Part shown: one piece after another, positions 30,440 through 41,684 of the stretch
Layout of the letters: every line of letters starts with the position of its first letter
Numbering within the stretch: position 1 is the stretch's first letter
Assembly: GCF_020884795.1 (NCBI RefSeq)
Contig: NZ_BBZF01000012.1
Location: 426,664-490,663, forward strand
Reading direction: 5' to 3'
Source: Micromonospora okii
GTDB taxonomy: Bacteria > Actinomycetota > Actinomycetes > Mycobacteriales > Micromonosporaceae
Length of the DNA: 64,000 nt
Notes under the pieces: model-generated
Told to the model about the DNA's origin: nothing
Databases searched by the model: none
Seen by the model: the letters and a program-made list of their open reading frames with translations, nothing else
Program-made: the position numbers and the translations under genes

Positions 30440-31491
30440 CTCGACCCTCCGTAACGGTAGGCGGGGAAGAAGTTCGTGGCGGCGAGCTCGTCGGCGGGCC
30501 GCCCCAGCTCGCGGGCCCGCGCCGCGACCAGGTCGGCGTACCGCCCGGGGTCGAGCACCACGGAGGCGGTGTGGAAGGTCGACCGACGCCCGCCGAAGGA
30601 GCGCTTGAAGGCCAGCAGCGAGTCGTCGGGGACGCGCCCGCCGCCGAGGTGGACCAGGTCGCACCCCGACTCGGCGGCCCACCGCAGGATGCTCCAGACC
30701 AGCAGGTTGTTGGCCCCGTCGCGGGCGGCGGCCGGGTCGGAGCCGGAGAGGTGGTAGTGGGCCCGGTCGGCGTGGCGCAGCACCAGGGCGGCGGCCACCG
30801 CGCGGCCGTCGGGCGCGGTCACCGACGCCCGGAGCAGGCCCTTGCCCACGCCGTCGGCCAGCGCCCGGTAGTAGGCGTCGGTGAACAGGTAGCCGGGCGA
30901 GCCGCCGACGCGGCGCATGGTCCGCTCGTAGAGGCGGCGGAAGTCCGACCCCGCCGCCACGTCCTCCGCACCGGCGGGGCGCACGTCGGCGGTGAGGCCG
31001 GCCCGCTCCGCCTTGCGCACCGCCGTGCGGGACCGGCCGGCCATCGCGTCCCACACGTCGCCCGGCCCGCCGCCGACGGGCACGGTCACCGTGTCGCCGC
31101 GCGGGTCCAGGGACACCACGCCGGCGGCCCGGACGACCGCCGTCGAGCGCGGGTCCAGCGGGGAGAGGCGGAGGAAGAGGCTGACCAGCCCGGCCTCCCG
31201 CCAGGCCGGCACCGCCCGGGCCCAGAAGGCGGCCAGCTCGGCGGGGGTGGTGCCGGGCGCGACGTGCACGCCGCAGTAGCCGTAGGGGCTGACGCCGTCG
31301 CGCCCCGCCGGGTCGACGGGCCGCACCAGCAGCGGCACGAGGACGCGGTCCCGCCAGTGGGTGAGCCGCCACTCGGCCCGCTCGGCGACCGCCGCCGCCG
31401 CGCCGTACCCGGGGGTGAAGTAGACGTCGGGCCAGGCGACGCCGAGGGTCGCGGCGCCGTCGGCGGTCGCGGTGGCGGCGCGCACGCTCAT
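30436..31491 (-). CDS. FemAB/GNAT-like acyl- or aminoacyl-transferase
   Basis: A 351-residue protein with a double-GNAT fold like FemX/FemAB and the polysaccharide-associated CelD-type transferases. AMAGRSRTAVRKAERAGLTADVR resembles the conserved RNxxRKAxR stretch, and HYHLSGSDPAAARDGANNLLVWSILRWAAESGCDLVHLGG, followed by LLAFKRSFGG, is the C-terminal GNAT signature. FemAB members transfer amino acids from aminoacyl-tRNA to peptidoglycan precursors; relatives in surface-sugar clusters probably acylate or aminoacylate an amino sugar. Coupled by four-base overlaps to both the DegT aminotransferase and the sugar transferase, which supports a role in decorating the repeat unit. Substrate unknown. 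Confidence 0.85.
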   Translation of the reverse strand: MSVRAATATADGAATLGVAWPDVYFTPGYGAAAAVAERAEWRLTHWRDRVLVPLLVRPVDPAGRDGVSPYGYCGVHVAPGTTPAELAAFWARAVPAWREAGLVSLFLRLSPLDPRSTAVVRAAGVVSLDPRGDTVTVPVGGGPGDVWDAMAGRSRTAVRKAERAGLTADVRPAGAEDVAAGSDFRRLYERTMRRVGGSPGYLFTDAYYRALADGVGKGLLRASVTAPDGRAVAAALVLRHADRAHYHLSGSDPAAARDGANNLLVWSILRWAAESGCDLVHLGGGRVPDDSLLAFKRSFGGRRSTFHTASVVLDPGRYADLVAARARELGRPADELAATNFFPAYRYGGSR

Positions 31492-32693
31492 CGGCCGTCC
31501 ACGAACTGCCGGACGGCGGCGAGCACCCGGTCGACGTCGCCGTCGGTGAGCACCGAGCCGCTCGGCACGCAGAGGCTGGTGGCGAAGAGCCGGTCGGCCG
31601 CGCCGCTGACCACCGCCTCGTGCCCGGCGAAGACGGGCTGGCGGTGCATCGGGTTCCACATCGGCCGCGTCTCGATGCCCCGCCCGGCCAGGTACCGCCC
31701 GAGCTGCGCGGCGTCCCAGCCGGCCACGTCGGGCTCCACGACGAGCGAGGTCAGCCAGCAGTTCGCCCCGGTGTCGCCGCCGCCGAGGACGCGGGCGCCG
31801 GGCACGGTGGCGACCAGCGCCTCCCACCGGGCCCGCAGCGCGCGCCGACGCTCGACCATGCCGTCGAGCCGGACGAGCTGCGCCCGGCCGAGGGCGGCGA
31901 GCAGGTTGCTGAGCCGGTAGTTGTAGCCCACGTCGCGGTGCTCGTAGTGCCGGACGGGCTCGCGGGCCTGGGTCGACAGGTGCCGGCAGCGGGCGACCAG
32001 CGCGGCATCGTCGGAGACGACCATGCCGCCGGCCGAGGTGGTCATGATCTTGTTCCAGGCGAAGGAGAAGGTGGCGCACCGGCCGAAGGCCCCGGCCGCC
32101 CGGCCGCCGGAGGTGGACCCGAGGGCCTGCGCGGCGTCCTCGACCAGCGGCACGCCGGCCGCCTCGCAGACCGCCAGGAGCGCCGGGTAGTCGGCACAGG
32201 CGCCGTTGATGTCGACGCAGAGCACGGCCGCGGGGCGGACGCCCGCCCGGCCGAGCCGGCGCAGGAGACCGGCCAGCAGGGCGGGTTCGATCATGCCGGT
32301 CGCCGGGTCGCAGTCGACGAAGACGGGGCGCGCCCCGGTGTACACCACGGCGTTCGCGGTGGCCGCGAAGGTCAGCGTGGGGACCACGACCACGTCCCCG
32401 GGACCGGCCCCGAGGGCGAGCAGGGCCAGGTGCAGCGCGGCCGTGCCGGAGCTGACGGCGACGGCGTGCCCGACGCCCACCCGCGCGGCGATCTCGGCCT
32501 CCAGCCGGTCCGTCTCGGGCCCCGCCGGCCCCGGCCACCCGGACCGGAACGCGCGGAGCAGGAAGGACTCCTCCAGCGGCCCGAGGTCGGGGTCGGAGAG
32601 GCCGATCCGGCGGCCCGCCTCGCCCGCGTCGCAGGGCGCGGCGGCGGGCGACGGCACCGGCGGGCGGGCGACGGACGTCACGGGTGGGTTCAT
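31488..32693 (-). CDS. DegT/DnrJ/EryC1/StrS aminotransferase
   Basis: A 401-residue PLP enzyme that aminates keto-sugar nucleotides. AVAVSSGTAALHLALLALG and DVVVVPTLTFAATANAVVY form the cofactor pocket. VPLVEDAAQALGS has the Asp contacting PLP, and ATFSFAWNKIMTTSAGGMVV has the Schiff-base Lys215. NYRLSNLLAALGRAQL is a family signature. ATG 32693 has AGGAG about 9 bases upstream. It should produce an amino-sugar nucleotide for the repeat unit from a keto intermediate made by one of the SDRs. The actual sugar is not identified. Confidence 0.93.
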   Translation of the reverse strand: MNPPVTSVARPPVPSPAAAPCDAGEAGRRIGLSDPDLGPLEESFLLRAFRSGWPGPAGPETDRLEAEIAARVGVGHAVAVSSGTAALHLALLALGAGPGDVVVVPTLTFAATANAVVYTGARPVFVDCDPATGMIEPALLAGLLRRLGRAGVRPAAVLCVDINGACADYPALLAVCEAAGVPLVEDAAQALGSTSGGRAAGAFGRCATFSFAWNKIMTTSAGGMVVSDDAALVARCRHLSTQAREPVRHYEHRDVGYNYRLSNLLAALGRAQLVRLDGMVERRRALRARWEALVATVPGARVLGGGDTGANCWLTSLVVEPDVAGWDAAQLGRYLAGRGIETRPMWNPMHRQPVFAGHEAVVSGAADRLFATSLCVPSGSVLTDGDVDRVLAAVRQFVDGR

Positions 32694-32733
32694 GGCGGCA
32701 GGCTCCTGCGGAGGTCGAAACCAGACGAATGCG

Positions 32734-33822
32734 TTATGGCGTCTCAAGAAGTGCGCCGGCCCTGTGCGGCGACGCGCGGTCCGTCCCCGCCGCCGGGCCT
32801 CCCGCGACCCGGGCCGCCTCGCGCAGCGCGGCGGCGACCCGGTCCATGTCGTCGGCCCCGTAGCGGTGGTCGGTCGGCAGGAAGAGCATTCGGCGGCTCC
32901 AGTGGCGCTGCGCGGGCGGCGCGGTGTCGGGCAGCGCCCAGAGCACCGCCGGGTAGACGTCCCGCGCGACGAGCGCCCGCCGGATCTCCTCGCGGCGGTC
33001 CGGGTCGTCGATCGCGCAGACCACCCCCAGGGGGTACGCCCGCGCGGCCACCCCGGGCAGCCCGGCGAGGCGGTCGACGAGCCGGTGGGCGTTGGCGCTC
33101 CGCACCCGCCGCAGGTCGTCGGCGGGCAGCGCCGGCAGCAGCAGTCGGGTGAGGTCGGACGCGGCGCTCACCACCGGCGTCGCCAGTCCCTCCTCGGCGG
33201 CGCGCAGCAGGGCCAGGTACGACTCCTTCGGCACGGGTGCGCCGCCCAGGTAGGCCCCCTTCGCCAGCATGGCGGTCACGAACCGGCCCGCCGCGAGCTG
33301 GTGCGCCGGCCTCGGGGCGGGCGGCACGGGCAGCGGGTGACCCGCCGGGGACCAGAGCAGCCCCCCGTCGGGCAGGGGCAGGGTCTTGCGCAGCGACGCG
33401 AGGACGAAATCGGCGTCGAGGCCGGCCAGCCAGGGCGCGCGGGGGTCGTGGGTGGCGTCCACCACCAGCGCCGCGCCCCGCCCCGCCGGCAGCGCCGGCG
33501 GCATCCCGAAGTACGACACGGCGACCACGACCTCGGTCGGCCCCACCGCGCCGGGGCCCGCGCCGCCGCCCGGCCCCGCGTCGTACGGGACCACGGGCAG
33601 GACCGTGCGGGCCGCCTCGGCGACCGGCGGGCAGAAGTACGCCGGCAGGTGCGCCGCGCTCCAGCCGTGCCGGCGCGCCCCCCACGCGAGCAGGGCCACC
33701 AGCGCCTGCCGCCCCGAGCCGTACAGCCGGGCCGGCGACGGCCACCGCGCGGCGTCCCGGCCGTGGGGGGCGGGCAGGGTGAACGCCGAGCCCACCTCCC
33801 ACGGCCGACGGGAGGCCGTCAC
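32734..33822 (-). CDS. PLP-fold protein, DegT-like but divergent
   Basis: A 362-residue protein starting at GTG 33822. It has a reduced aminotransferase pattern: RLYGSGRQALVALLAW (N-terminal cofactor loop), HLPAYFCPPVAEA, VVDATHDPRAPW with Asp122, and FVLASLRKTLPLPDGGLLW with Lys146 in the Schiff-base position. The Lys motif and spacing differ from the DegT neighbour, so it is a distinct subfamily, perhaps a second aminotransferase or an enzyme working with the FemAB-like protein. GTGA overlap with the preceding glycosyltransferase. I recall similar proteins in actinobacterial surface-polysaccharide loci but no defined function. Confidence 0.72.
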   Translation of the reverse strand: MTASRRPWEVGSAFTLPAPHGRDAARWPSPARLYGSGRQALVALLAWGARRHGWSAAHLPAYFCPPVAEAARTVLPVVPYDAGPGGGAGPGAVGPTEVVVAVSYFGMPPALPAGRGAALVVDATHDPRAPWLAGLDADFVLASLRKTLPLPDGGLLWSPAGHPLPVPPAPRPAHQLAAGRFVTAMLAKGAYLGGAPVPKESYLALLRAAEEGLATPVVSAASDLTRLLLPALPADDLRRVRSANAHRLVDRLAGLPGVAARAYPLGVVCAIDDPDRREEIRRALVARDVYPAVLWALPDTAPPAQRHWSRRMLFLPTDHRYGADDMDRVAAALREAARVAGGPAAGTDRASPHRAGALLETP

Positions 33823-35042
33823 CGGTCCCCGGCGGCCGGACGCCGCCGGCGACCTCGTGGCCCCAGGGCCGCCGCGCGCTCGACGATGTCGGCCACCTCG
33901 GCGGCCGGCCCGGCGAAGCCGAAGGCCCGCAGCGCGTGCCGGCGGGCCAGGACGCCGCGCCGGTGCAGCGCGCCCGCCTCGAACTCCCGGTGGGCGGCCT
34001 CCAGCGCGCCGGTCAGGGCGGCGACGTCGCCGCGCGGGACCACCCAGCCGTACGAGTCGTCCACCGCCTCCGGCAGCCCCCCGGCGTCGCTGACGATGCT
34101 CGGCACCCCCATGGCCGACGCCTCGCGGACCACCCGGTTGCTCCCCTCGGACAGCGACGGCGTGAGGCTGACGTCGGCCGCCGTGTAGTACGCCCGCAGG
34201 TCGGGCACCCAGCCCAGCCAGGTGACGCTGGTCGACTCGGCGACGCCGAACCGCTCGATCAGCCGGCGTCGGTACGCCTTCGCGGCCTCGGTGGCGCCCT
34301 CGCCGATCAGCACCAGCCGGGCCCGGGGGTGCCGGGCGTGGAACGCGGGCCACGCGGCCAGCAGCACCTCGTGGCCCTTGATGCCCCGCCCCCGGTGCGC
34401 CAGGCGCGTCGGGGCGTACACGTAGCCCGCCATCAGGGCGACGAACGCGTCCTCCTCGACGCCGATCTCGGCGCGCGCCTTGGCGCGGGCCACCGCCCGC
34501 GCCCCCTCCTGCTCCGGCGGCGTGAACTCGGCGAGGTCGATGCCGATCGTCGCCACCGGGCGGCGGTCGGCCGGGCAGCCCAGCTTCCCGTAGATGCCGG
34601 AGATGTAGCGGGTGCAGCCGATCGTCACGTCGTCCATCCGCCACAGCAGCCGCTCGACGGGCCGGATCACGGGGGATTCGAGGTACATCTGGTTGGCCAC
34701 CATGTGCACCCGGCGCGGCGGCAGGCCGATCGCGGCCAGGCGGCCGGCGAGGGCGGCGGCGTAGAGGTGGTACTTGAGCACGTCGGGCCGCAGCCGCCGC
34801 AGCAGCCGCCGCAGCGCCCACAGGCCCCGCAGGGTCGCCGGGGTGGGGCGGAACCGGAAGTCGAACGGCGAGTCCACGGTGCGGAACCCGCGCGCGGCGA
34901 GCTGCGCCGTCAGGTGTCCGGGGCCCGGGGGGAGCACGACGACCACGTCGTGCCCGCGCCGGCGCAGCTCCTCGACCTGGGGGACGACCCAGAGGCCGCC
35001 CTCGTTCGTCTTCAGGAGCACGCAGACCCGTTGCCCCGCCAT
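33819..35042 (-). CDS. glycosyltransferase family 4 (GT4)
   Basis: A 407-residue GT-B enzyme: VCVLLKTNEGGLWVVPQVEELRRRGHDVVVVLPPG, then ARLVLIGEGATEAAKAYRRRLIERFG and SLTPSLSEGSNRVVREASAMGVPSIVSDAGG with the E-x7-E motif. It is the first gene of the minus-strand polysaccharide operon. ATG 35042 with GAGAGGGG about 9 bases upstream is preferred to the longer frame, whose extra N-terminal 78 residues lack family similarity. The 206 bases to the divergent DUF389 gene should hold the operon promoter. Donor unknown. Confidence 0.9.
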   Translation of the reverse strand: MAGQRVCVLLKTNEGGLWVVPQVEELRRRGHDVVVVLPPGPGHLTAQLAARGFRTVDSPFDFRFRPTPATLRGLWALRRLLRRLRPDVLKYHLYAAALAGRLAAIGLPPRRVHMVANQMYLESPVIRPVERLLWRMDDVTIGCTRYISGIYGKLGCPADRRPVATIGIDLAEFTPPEQEGARAVARAKARAEIGVEEDAFVALMAGYVYAPTRLAHRGRGIKGHEVLLAAWPAFHARHPRARLVLIGEGATEAAKAYRRRLIERFGVAESTSVTWLGWVPDLRAYYTAADVSLTPSLSEGSNRVVREASAMGVPSIVSDAGGLPEAVDDSYGWVVPRGDVAALTGALEAAHREFEAGALHRRGVLARRHALRAFGFAGPAAEVADIVERAAALGPRGRRRRPAAGDR

Positions 35043-35248
35043 GTCCGCAGCCCCTCTCGTCGGCACCGGCGCACGCCCGGCGCCCCGTGACGGGCAGGCC
35101 GGTACTCCCTTAACCGGCCGGTCCCGAGGAACGTTACGGACGCAAGCGTCAAAGCCGTTGATTACGGGATCGGCGCGGTGCGGCGCCTTCCCGCCCCCGG
35201 TACAGTGCTCCGGCCGGCCCGCCGTGGGCGGCGGCGAGGGGAGGCGAC

Positions 35249-36211
35249 GTGCTGCATCTGCGGGTGATCGCGCCACCGGACCAGTCCTCGGCGGTGGCGG
35301 ACCTGCTGGGCGCCGACCCCGGCGTCACCCACCTGGTGGTGCTGCCCGGCGCGGCCCGGCAGCCGCGCGGCGACCTGATCCTCTGCGACGTGGTCCGGGA
35401 GCGGGCCGACGCGGTGCTGGACGGACTCCAGCGGCTGGGCGTCGAGGCGCGCGGCGGCATCGCCGCCGACGACGTCGAGATGACCCTCTCCGCAGCCGCC
35501 GACCGGGCCGCCGAGGAGGCCCCCGGGAGCGGCGCGGACGCGGTCGTCTGGGACGAGGTGGCCGCCAAGACCGGCGAGCAGACCGAACTGTCGGGCACCT
35601 ACCTGGTGCTCATCGTGGTGGCCACCATGATCGCCGGGATCGGGGTGCTGCTCGACCAGCCCATCCTCATCGTCGGCGCGATGGTGGTCGGCCCCGAGTT
35701 CGGCCCGCTCGCCGCGCTCTGCGTGGCGCTGCTGCGCCGCGACCCGGGCGTCGTCGGCCGCTCGGTGCAGGCCCTCGTGGTGGGCTTCCTGGCGGCCATG
35801 TCCGCCACCGTGCTCAGCACCTGGGCGCTGACCGCCGCCGGCCTGGTCGACCGGGACATGCTGCTGGCGGCCCGGCCGCTGACCGACTTCATCTGGCGGC
35901 CCGACGCGCTGTCCTGGGTGGTCGGCCTGCTGGCCGGAGTGGCCGGGATGCTCTCGCTGACGTCGAAGAAGTCCGGCTCGCTCGTCGGCGTGCTGATCTC
36001 GGTCACCACCGTGCCGGCCGCCGCCAACGCCGCCGTCGCCGTCGCGTACGGGGTGTGGCACGAGGCGACCGGCTCGGCGCTCCAACTCGTGATCAACCTG
36101 TGCGCGATCGTGCTGGCCGGCCTGGCCACCCTCGCGGTGCAGCAGGTCTGGTGGTGGAGCGTGGCCCGGCGGGTCCGGCGGCGCGCCCGGCGCGCCGCCG
36201 CAGCCGGCTGA
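35249..36211 (+). CDS. DUF389 membrane protein
   Basis: A 320-residue protein. A soluble N-terminal part (MLHLRVIAPPDQSSAVADLL to about 115) with a ferredoxin-like pattern precedes the DUF389 membrane core: TYLVLIVVATMIAGIGVLLDQPILIVGAMVVGPEFGPLAAL, then GMLSLTSKKSGSLVGVLISVTTVPAAANAAVA. About six helices. DUF389 proteins have no established function; a transport role is often proposed. GTG 35249 has GAGGGGAGG just upstream. It is divergent from the polysaccharide operon and ends within the hairpin at 36206-36233. Confidence 0.9.
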   Translation: MLHLRVIAPPDQSSAVADLLGADPGVTHLVVLPGAARQPRGDLILCDVVRERADAVLDGLQRLGVEARGGIAADDVEMTLSAAADRAAEEAPGSGADAVVWDEVAAKTGEQTELSGTYLVLIVVATMIAGIGVLLDQPILIVGAMVVGPEFGPLAALCVALLRRDPGVVGRSVQALVVGFLAAMSATVLSTWALTAAGLVDRDMLLAARPLTDFIWRPDALSWVVGLLAGVAGMLSLTSKKSGSLVGVLISVTTVPAAANAAVAVAYGVWHEATGSALQLVINLCAIVLAGLATLAVQQVWWWSVARRVRRRARRAAAAG

Positions 36212-36233
36212 CCGGCTGCCGGGCCGGTCAGCC
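36206..36233. terminator. hairpin spanning two convergent stop codons
   Basis: GGCTGACCGGC at 36206-36216 pairs perfectly with 36223-36233 around a 6-base loop. The left arm contains the stop of the DUF389 gene and the right arm the stop of the convergent minus-strand gene, so one structure serves both ends. Confidence 0.72.
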
Positions 36234-36656
36234 CCGCCCGTCGCCCTCGTCGAGCCGCCGGGCCAGCAGCGCGCGCAGCGGGATCGACTCGCCGTCGCGT
36301 CCGCCCTCGCCGACGACCAGGGGCGCGGGGGAGGGCGGCGGGTCGGCCCCGAGCAGCCGCGCGCGCAGGCTGGCCGGGACGGTGAGCAGGTACCACCGCC
36401 CGGCTGCGTCCACCGCCCGGCTGCGGGCCCGGTCGACGTACCAGCCGGTGAGCCGGGTGCGGTAGCGGCCGTGGCCGTCGTAGGAGCGGGCGCGCAGCCG
36501 GGTGGTCGGCAGCCCCCGCCGGGTCGCCTCCGCCACGAACCACGCCACGATCTGGGCCGCCTCGGCCCGCTCGGCGGCCCGCCGCCGCTCGTCCGCCTCG
36601 GCGTGGGCGCGCACCGCGCGCCGCTGCCGCTCCCGCCACGCCGGGCCGTCGTCCAT
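36228..36656 (-). CDS. conserved hypothetical protein
   Basis: A 142-residue soluble protein: a charged helical N-terminal half (WRERQRRAVRAHAEADERRRAAERAEAAQIVAWFV), then TTRLRARSYDGHGRYRTRLTGWYVDR and RWYLLTVPASLRARLLG. I recall similar uncharacterised proteins in actinomycetes, but no domain with a function. ATG 36656 is the first start that keeps the charged helix; no strong ribosome site is visible. It lies 38 bases downstream of the FkbM gene on the same strand, so the two may be co-transcribed. Confidence 0.65.
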   Translation of the reverse strand: MDDGPAWRERQRRAVRAHAEADERRRAAERAEAAQIVAWFVAEATRRGLPTTRLRARSYDGHGRYRTRLTGWYVDRARSRAVDAAGRWYLLTVPASLRARLLGADPPPSPAPLVVGEGGRDGESIPLRALLARRLDEGDGRG

Positions 36657-36694
36657 GCCGGCGACGGTACGCCCGCGGCGCGAGCAGGCCGGCG

Positions 36695-37513
36695 TCAGGG
36701 GCGGGAGGCGTAGACGTACCAGCGGACCCAGGGCCGGGGATCGTGCGGGCGGGTGCGCAGGTGGTAGCCCTCCTGCCGGAGCAGCCCGACCACGGCGTCG
36801 AAGGTGCGCTGCCACTGCCGCCCGGGGGCGTCGGCCAGGAAGTCGTGGCACGAGACGACCAGGTTGTCGACCCGCTTGAGCACGCCGAGCGCGCCCTCGA
36901 GGACGGGCAGCTCCGCCCCCTCGATGTTCATCTTGAGCAGCCCCACCCGGTCCACCCCGGCGCGGTCGAGGATCTCCTCCAGGGTCCGGCCGGTGACCGG
37001 GAGGCCGGCCGGGTCGGCGGTCAGGCCATTGGTGAGGTGCCCGTCCGCGCCGTCCTCCAGGTACACCGTGCCCGGCTCGCCCACCGCCGCGCAGTGCACC
37101 GCCGTGACGTTGGCCAGGCCGTTCTCCTCGACGGCGCGGCGCAGGCAGGCGAAGGTGCGGGGGTGGGCCTCGACGGCGACGACCCGCCCGGCCGGCCCGA
37201 CCAGGCGGGAGAAGAGCCGGACCTCGCCGCCGATGCCCGCGCCGAGGTCCACGACGGTGTCGCCCGGGCCGGGGCGGTGGCCGAACAGGAAGACGTCCTC
37301 GGCGTTGCCGTCCTGCCCGTGCGGGGTGCGGCCGGTGAGGGCGGTGTCCACCACCGCGCCGTCGCGGTACCGGTGGACCCACATCCCGTCGTCGTACGCC
37401 ACCGCGCACCGCCGGCGGCCCCGGGCCGAGAGGTAGAGGCCCCCCAGCCGGGCACTCGCCCGTAAGCCCACGCGCCGGTGGAGGGCCGTCAACAGTCGCC
37501 GTTGGAAGGTCAT
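36695..37513 (-). CDS. FkbM-family methyltransferase
   Basis: A 272-residue SAM-dependent enzyme. DTVVDLGAGIGGEVRLFSRLVGPAGRVVAVEAHPRTFACL is the SAM-binding motif I and II region, and VGLLKMNIEGAELPVLEGA, then CHDFLADAPG, are the FkbM signatures. FkbM proteins O-methylate sugars, polyketides and other small molecules. It lies 1.6 kb beyond the polysaccharide locus and could methylate its product, but the DUF389 gene separates them and the link is inference. ATG 37513 has GGAG about 7 bases upstream. Confidence 0.88.
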   Translation of the reverse strand: MTFQRRLLTALHRRVGLRASARLGGLYLSARGRRRCAVAYDDGMWVHRYRDGAVVDTALTGRTPHGQDGNAEDVFLFGHRPGPGDTVVDLGAGIGGEVRLFSRLVGPAGRVVAVEAHPRTFACLRRAVEENGLANVTAVHCAAVGEPGTVYLEDGADGHLTNGLTADPAGLPVTGRTLEEILDRAGVDRVGLLKMNIEGAELPVLEGALGVLKRVDNLVVSCHDFLADAPGRQWQRTFDAVVGLLRQEGYHLRTRPHDPRPWVRWYVYASRP

Positions 37514-37593
37514 GTCCCGCTCCGGTTAGCCCAGGCCGGTCGTCGTCCCCCGTACAACGACCCGGTGGCTCACCGGTGATGCGCCGACGGGGG

Positions 37594-40017
<2,424 letters not shown>

Positions 40018-40172
40018 CCGCCTTCTCCGGTGGGTTCCGCCCCTGCATTGTGCCGCCCCGCACCGACGCGACCCGCCGCACCCGCCGACGCGGCTCGCCG
40101 CACCCGTCGGCCCGCGCGTCGCCTCCCGGCCACCGCGGGCGACCCGCCGCGGGCTGCGCTAGCGTGGCGATC

Positions 40173-41684
40173 ATGGAACCCCCCGCTGACCCGCGCGCCC
40201 GGCGGCTCTTCGGCGGCAGCGCCCGCGCCCTGGGCGACCTCGCCAACAGCCCGTTCCGGGCCGACCGGGACCGGATCGTGGCCTCGCCCTTCTTCGCCCG
40301 GCTGAACGGCGTCACCCAGGTCATCAGCCCCGGCGGCTCCGGCCTGCTGGTGCACAACCGGCTCACCCACAGCCTCAAGGTCGCCCAGGTGGCGCGGGCC
40401 ATCGCCGAGCGGCTCACCGCCGACGAGCGCTGGCGGGAGCTGCTGGAGAAGCTGGGCGGCTGCGACCCGGACGTGGTGGAGGCAGCCGCGCTCGCCCACG
40501 ACCTCGGGCACCCGCCGTTCGGGCACCTCGGTGAGCGGGTGCTCGACCGGCTGGCCCGGCAGCGGCTCGGCCTGGCCGACGGCTTCGAGGGCAACGCGCA
40601 GTCGTACCGGATCGTCACCAGCACCGAGATCCGGGGCGCGGCGACCACCGGGCTGGACCTGACGGCGGCGGTCCGGGCGGCCCTGCTGAAGTACCCGTGG
40701 ACGCGGCTGGACCACCCGGACCCGCACCCCCGGCACCTCGACCCGGCGCCCCGGGGCGCCGCCGCCCCGCCCGACGACCCGGAGAGCGGCTCGGCGAAGT
40801 TCGGCGCGTACCGCACCGAGCTGACCGACCTGCGCCAGGCGCGGGAGCCGTTCGCCGGGCGGATCGCCGACTGGCAGCAGACCGTCGAGGCGTCGATCAT
40901 GGACACCGCCGACGACATCGCGTACGCCATCCACGACGTCGAGGACTTCTACCGCGTCGGGGTGCTCCAGCAGGGCGCGGTGGCCACCGAGCTGATGGCC
41001 TGGCAGCGGGAGAACGGGCACCTCCGGGCCGTCACCGCGTCGGCGCTGGCCGCCCCCGGCCGCCGGCCGGGGGCGGCGATCGAGCAGCTACGCCGGCAGT
41101 TGCACCGCAAGGACGGCTGGATCGCCGACGACGAGGCGTTCGCCGCCGCCGTGGAGCACGTCCGGCAGGAGCTGGTCGAGGGGCTGCTCGCGCTGCCGTT
41201 CGACGGCTCGATCGAGGCCGAGCAGTACGTGGCCCGGTTCTCCGCGCGGTGGACCACCCGGCTCGTCGACGCCATCACCGTCACCGAGGCCCCGTCGATG
41301 CGCTCCGGGCACGTGCTGCTGGCCCCCGCGCAGTGGCACGAGGTGCAGGTGCTCAAGTTCGTCCACCACCGGTTCGTGCTGGCCCGGCCCGACCTCGCCC
41401 TGCACCAGCGCGGCCAGGCCCGACTGCTGGGCACCCTGGTCGAGGCGCTGTGGGAGTGGCTGCTCGACCCGGAGGAGGCGACCCGGCTCCCGCGCCGGCT
41501 GCACGACCTGGTCGAGCTGGCCGAGGCGGAGCTGCACCCGCGCACCCCGGACCGGATCGGCCGGGCCCGGGGCCGGGCGATCGTCGACTTCGTCGCGCAG
41601 CTCACCGACGGTCAGGCGGTGGCGATGCTCGACGCCCTCTCCGGCCGCTCCGGGGCGCTCTGGACGGACGCGTTCGTGCTGTGA
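40173..41684 (+). CDS. dGTPase-like deoxynucleotide triphosphohydrolase
   Basis: A 503-residue HD-domain protein of the Dgt family, which splits dNTPs into nucleoside and tripolyphosphate. LVHNRLTHSLKVAQVARAIAERL has the first metal His66. AAALAHDLGHPPFGHLGERVLDRL has His109-Asp110, and SIMDTADDIAYAIHDVEDFYR carries the last Asp. Its opening ARRLFGGSARALGDLANSPFRADRDRIVASPFFARL is typical. ATG 40173. Nucleotide preference and allosteric control are not readable. It is divergent from tex, and its last 73 bases overlap, tail to tail, the end of the GNAT gene. Confidence 0.93.
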   Translation: MEPPADPRARRLFGGSARALGDLANSPFRADRDRIVASPFFARLNGVTQVISPGGSGLLVHNRLTHSLKVAQVARAIAERLTADERWRELLEKLGGCDPDVVEAAALAHDLGHPPFGHLGERVLDRLARQRLGLADGFEGNAQSYRIVTSTEIRGAATTGLDLTAAVRAALLKYPWTRLDHPDPHPRHLDPAPRGAAAPPDDPESGSAKFGAYRTELTDLRQAREPFAGRIADWQQTVEASIMDTADDIAYAIHDVEDFYRVGVLQQGAVATELMAWQRENGHLRAVTASALAAPGRRPGAAIEQLRRQLHRKDGWIADDEAFAAAVEHVRQELVEGLLALPFDGSIEAEQYVARFSARWTTRLVDAITVTEAPSMRSGHVLLAPAQWHEVQVLKFVHHRFVLARPDLALHQRGQARLLGTLVEALWEWLLDPEEATRLPRRLHDLVELAEAELHPRTPDRIGRARGRAIVDFVAQLTDGQAVAMLDALSGRSGALWTDAFVL

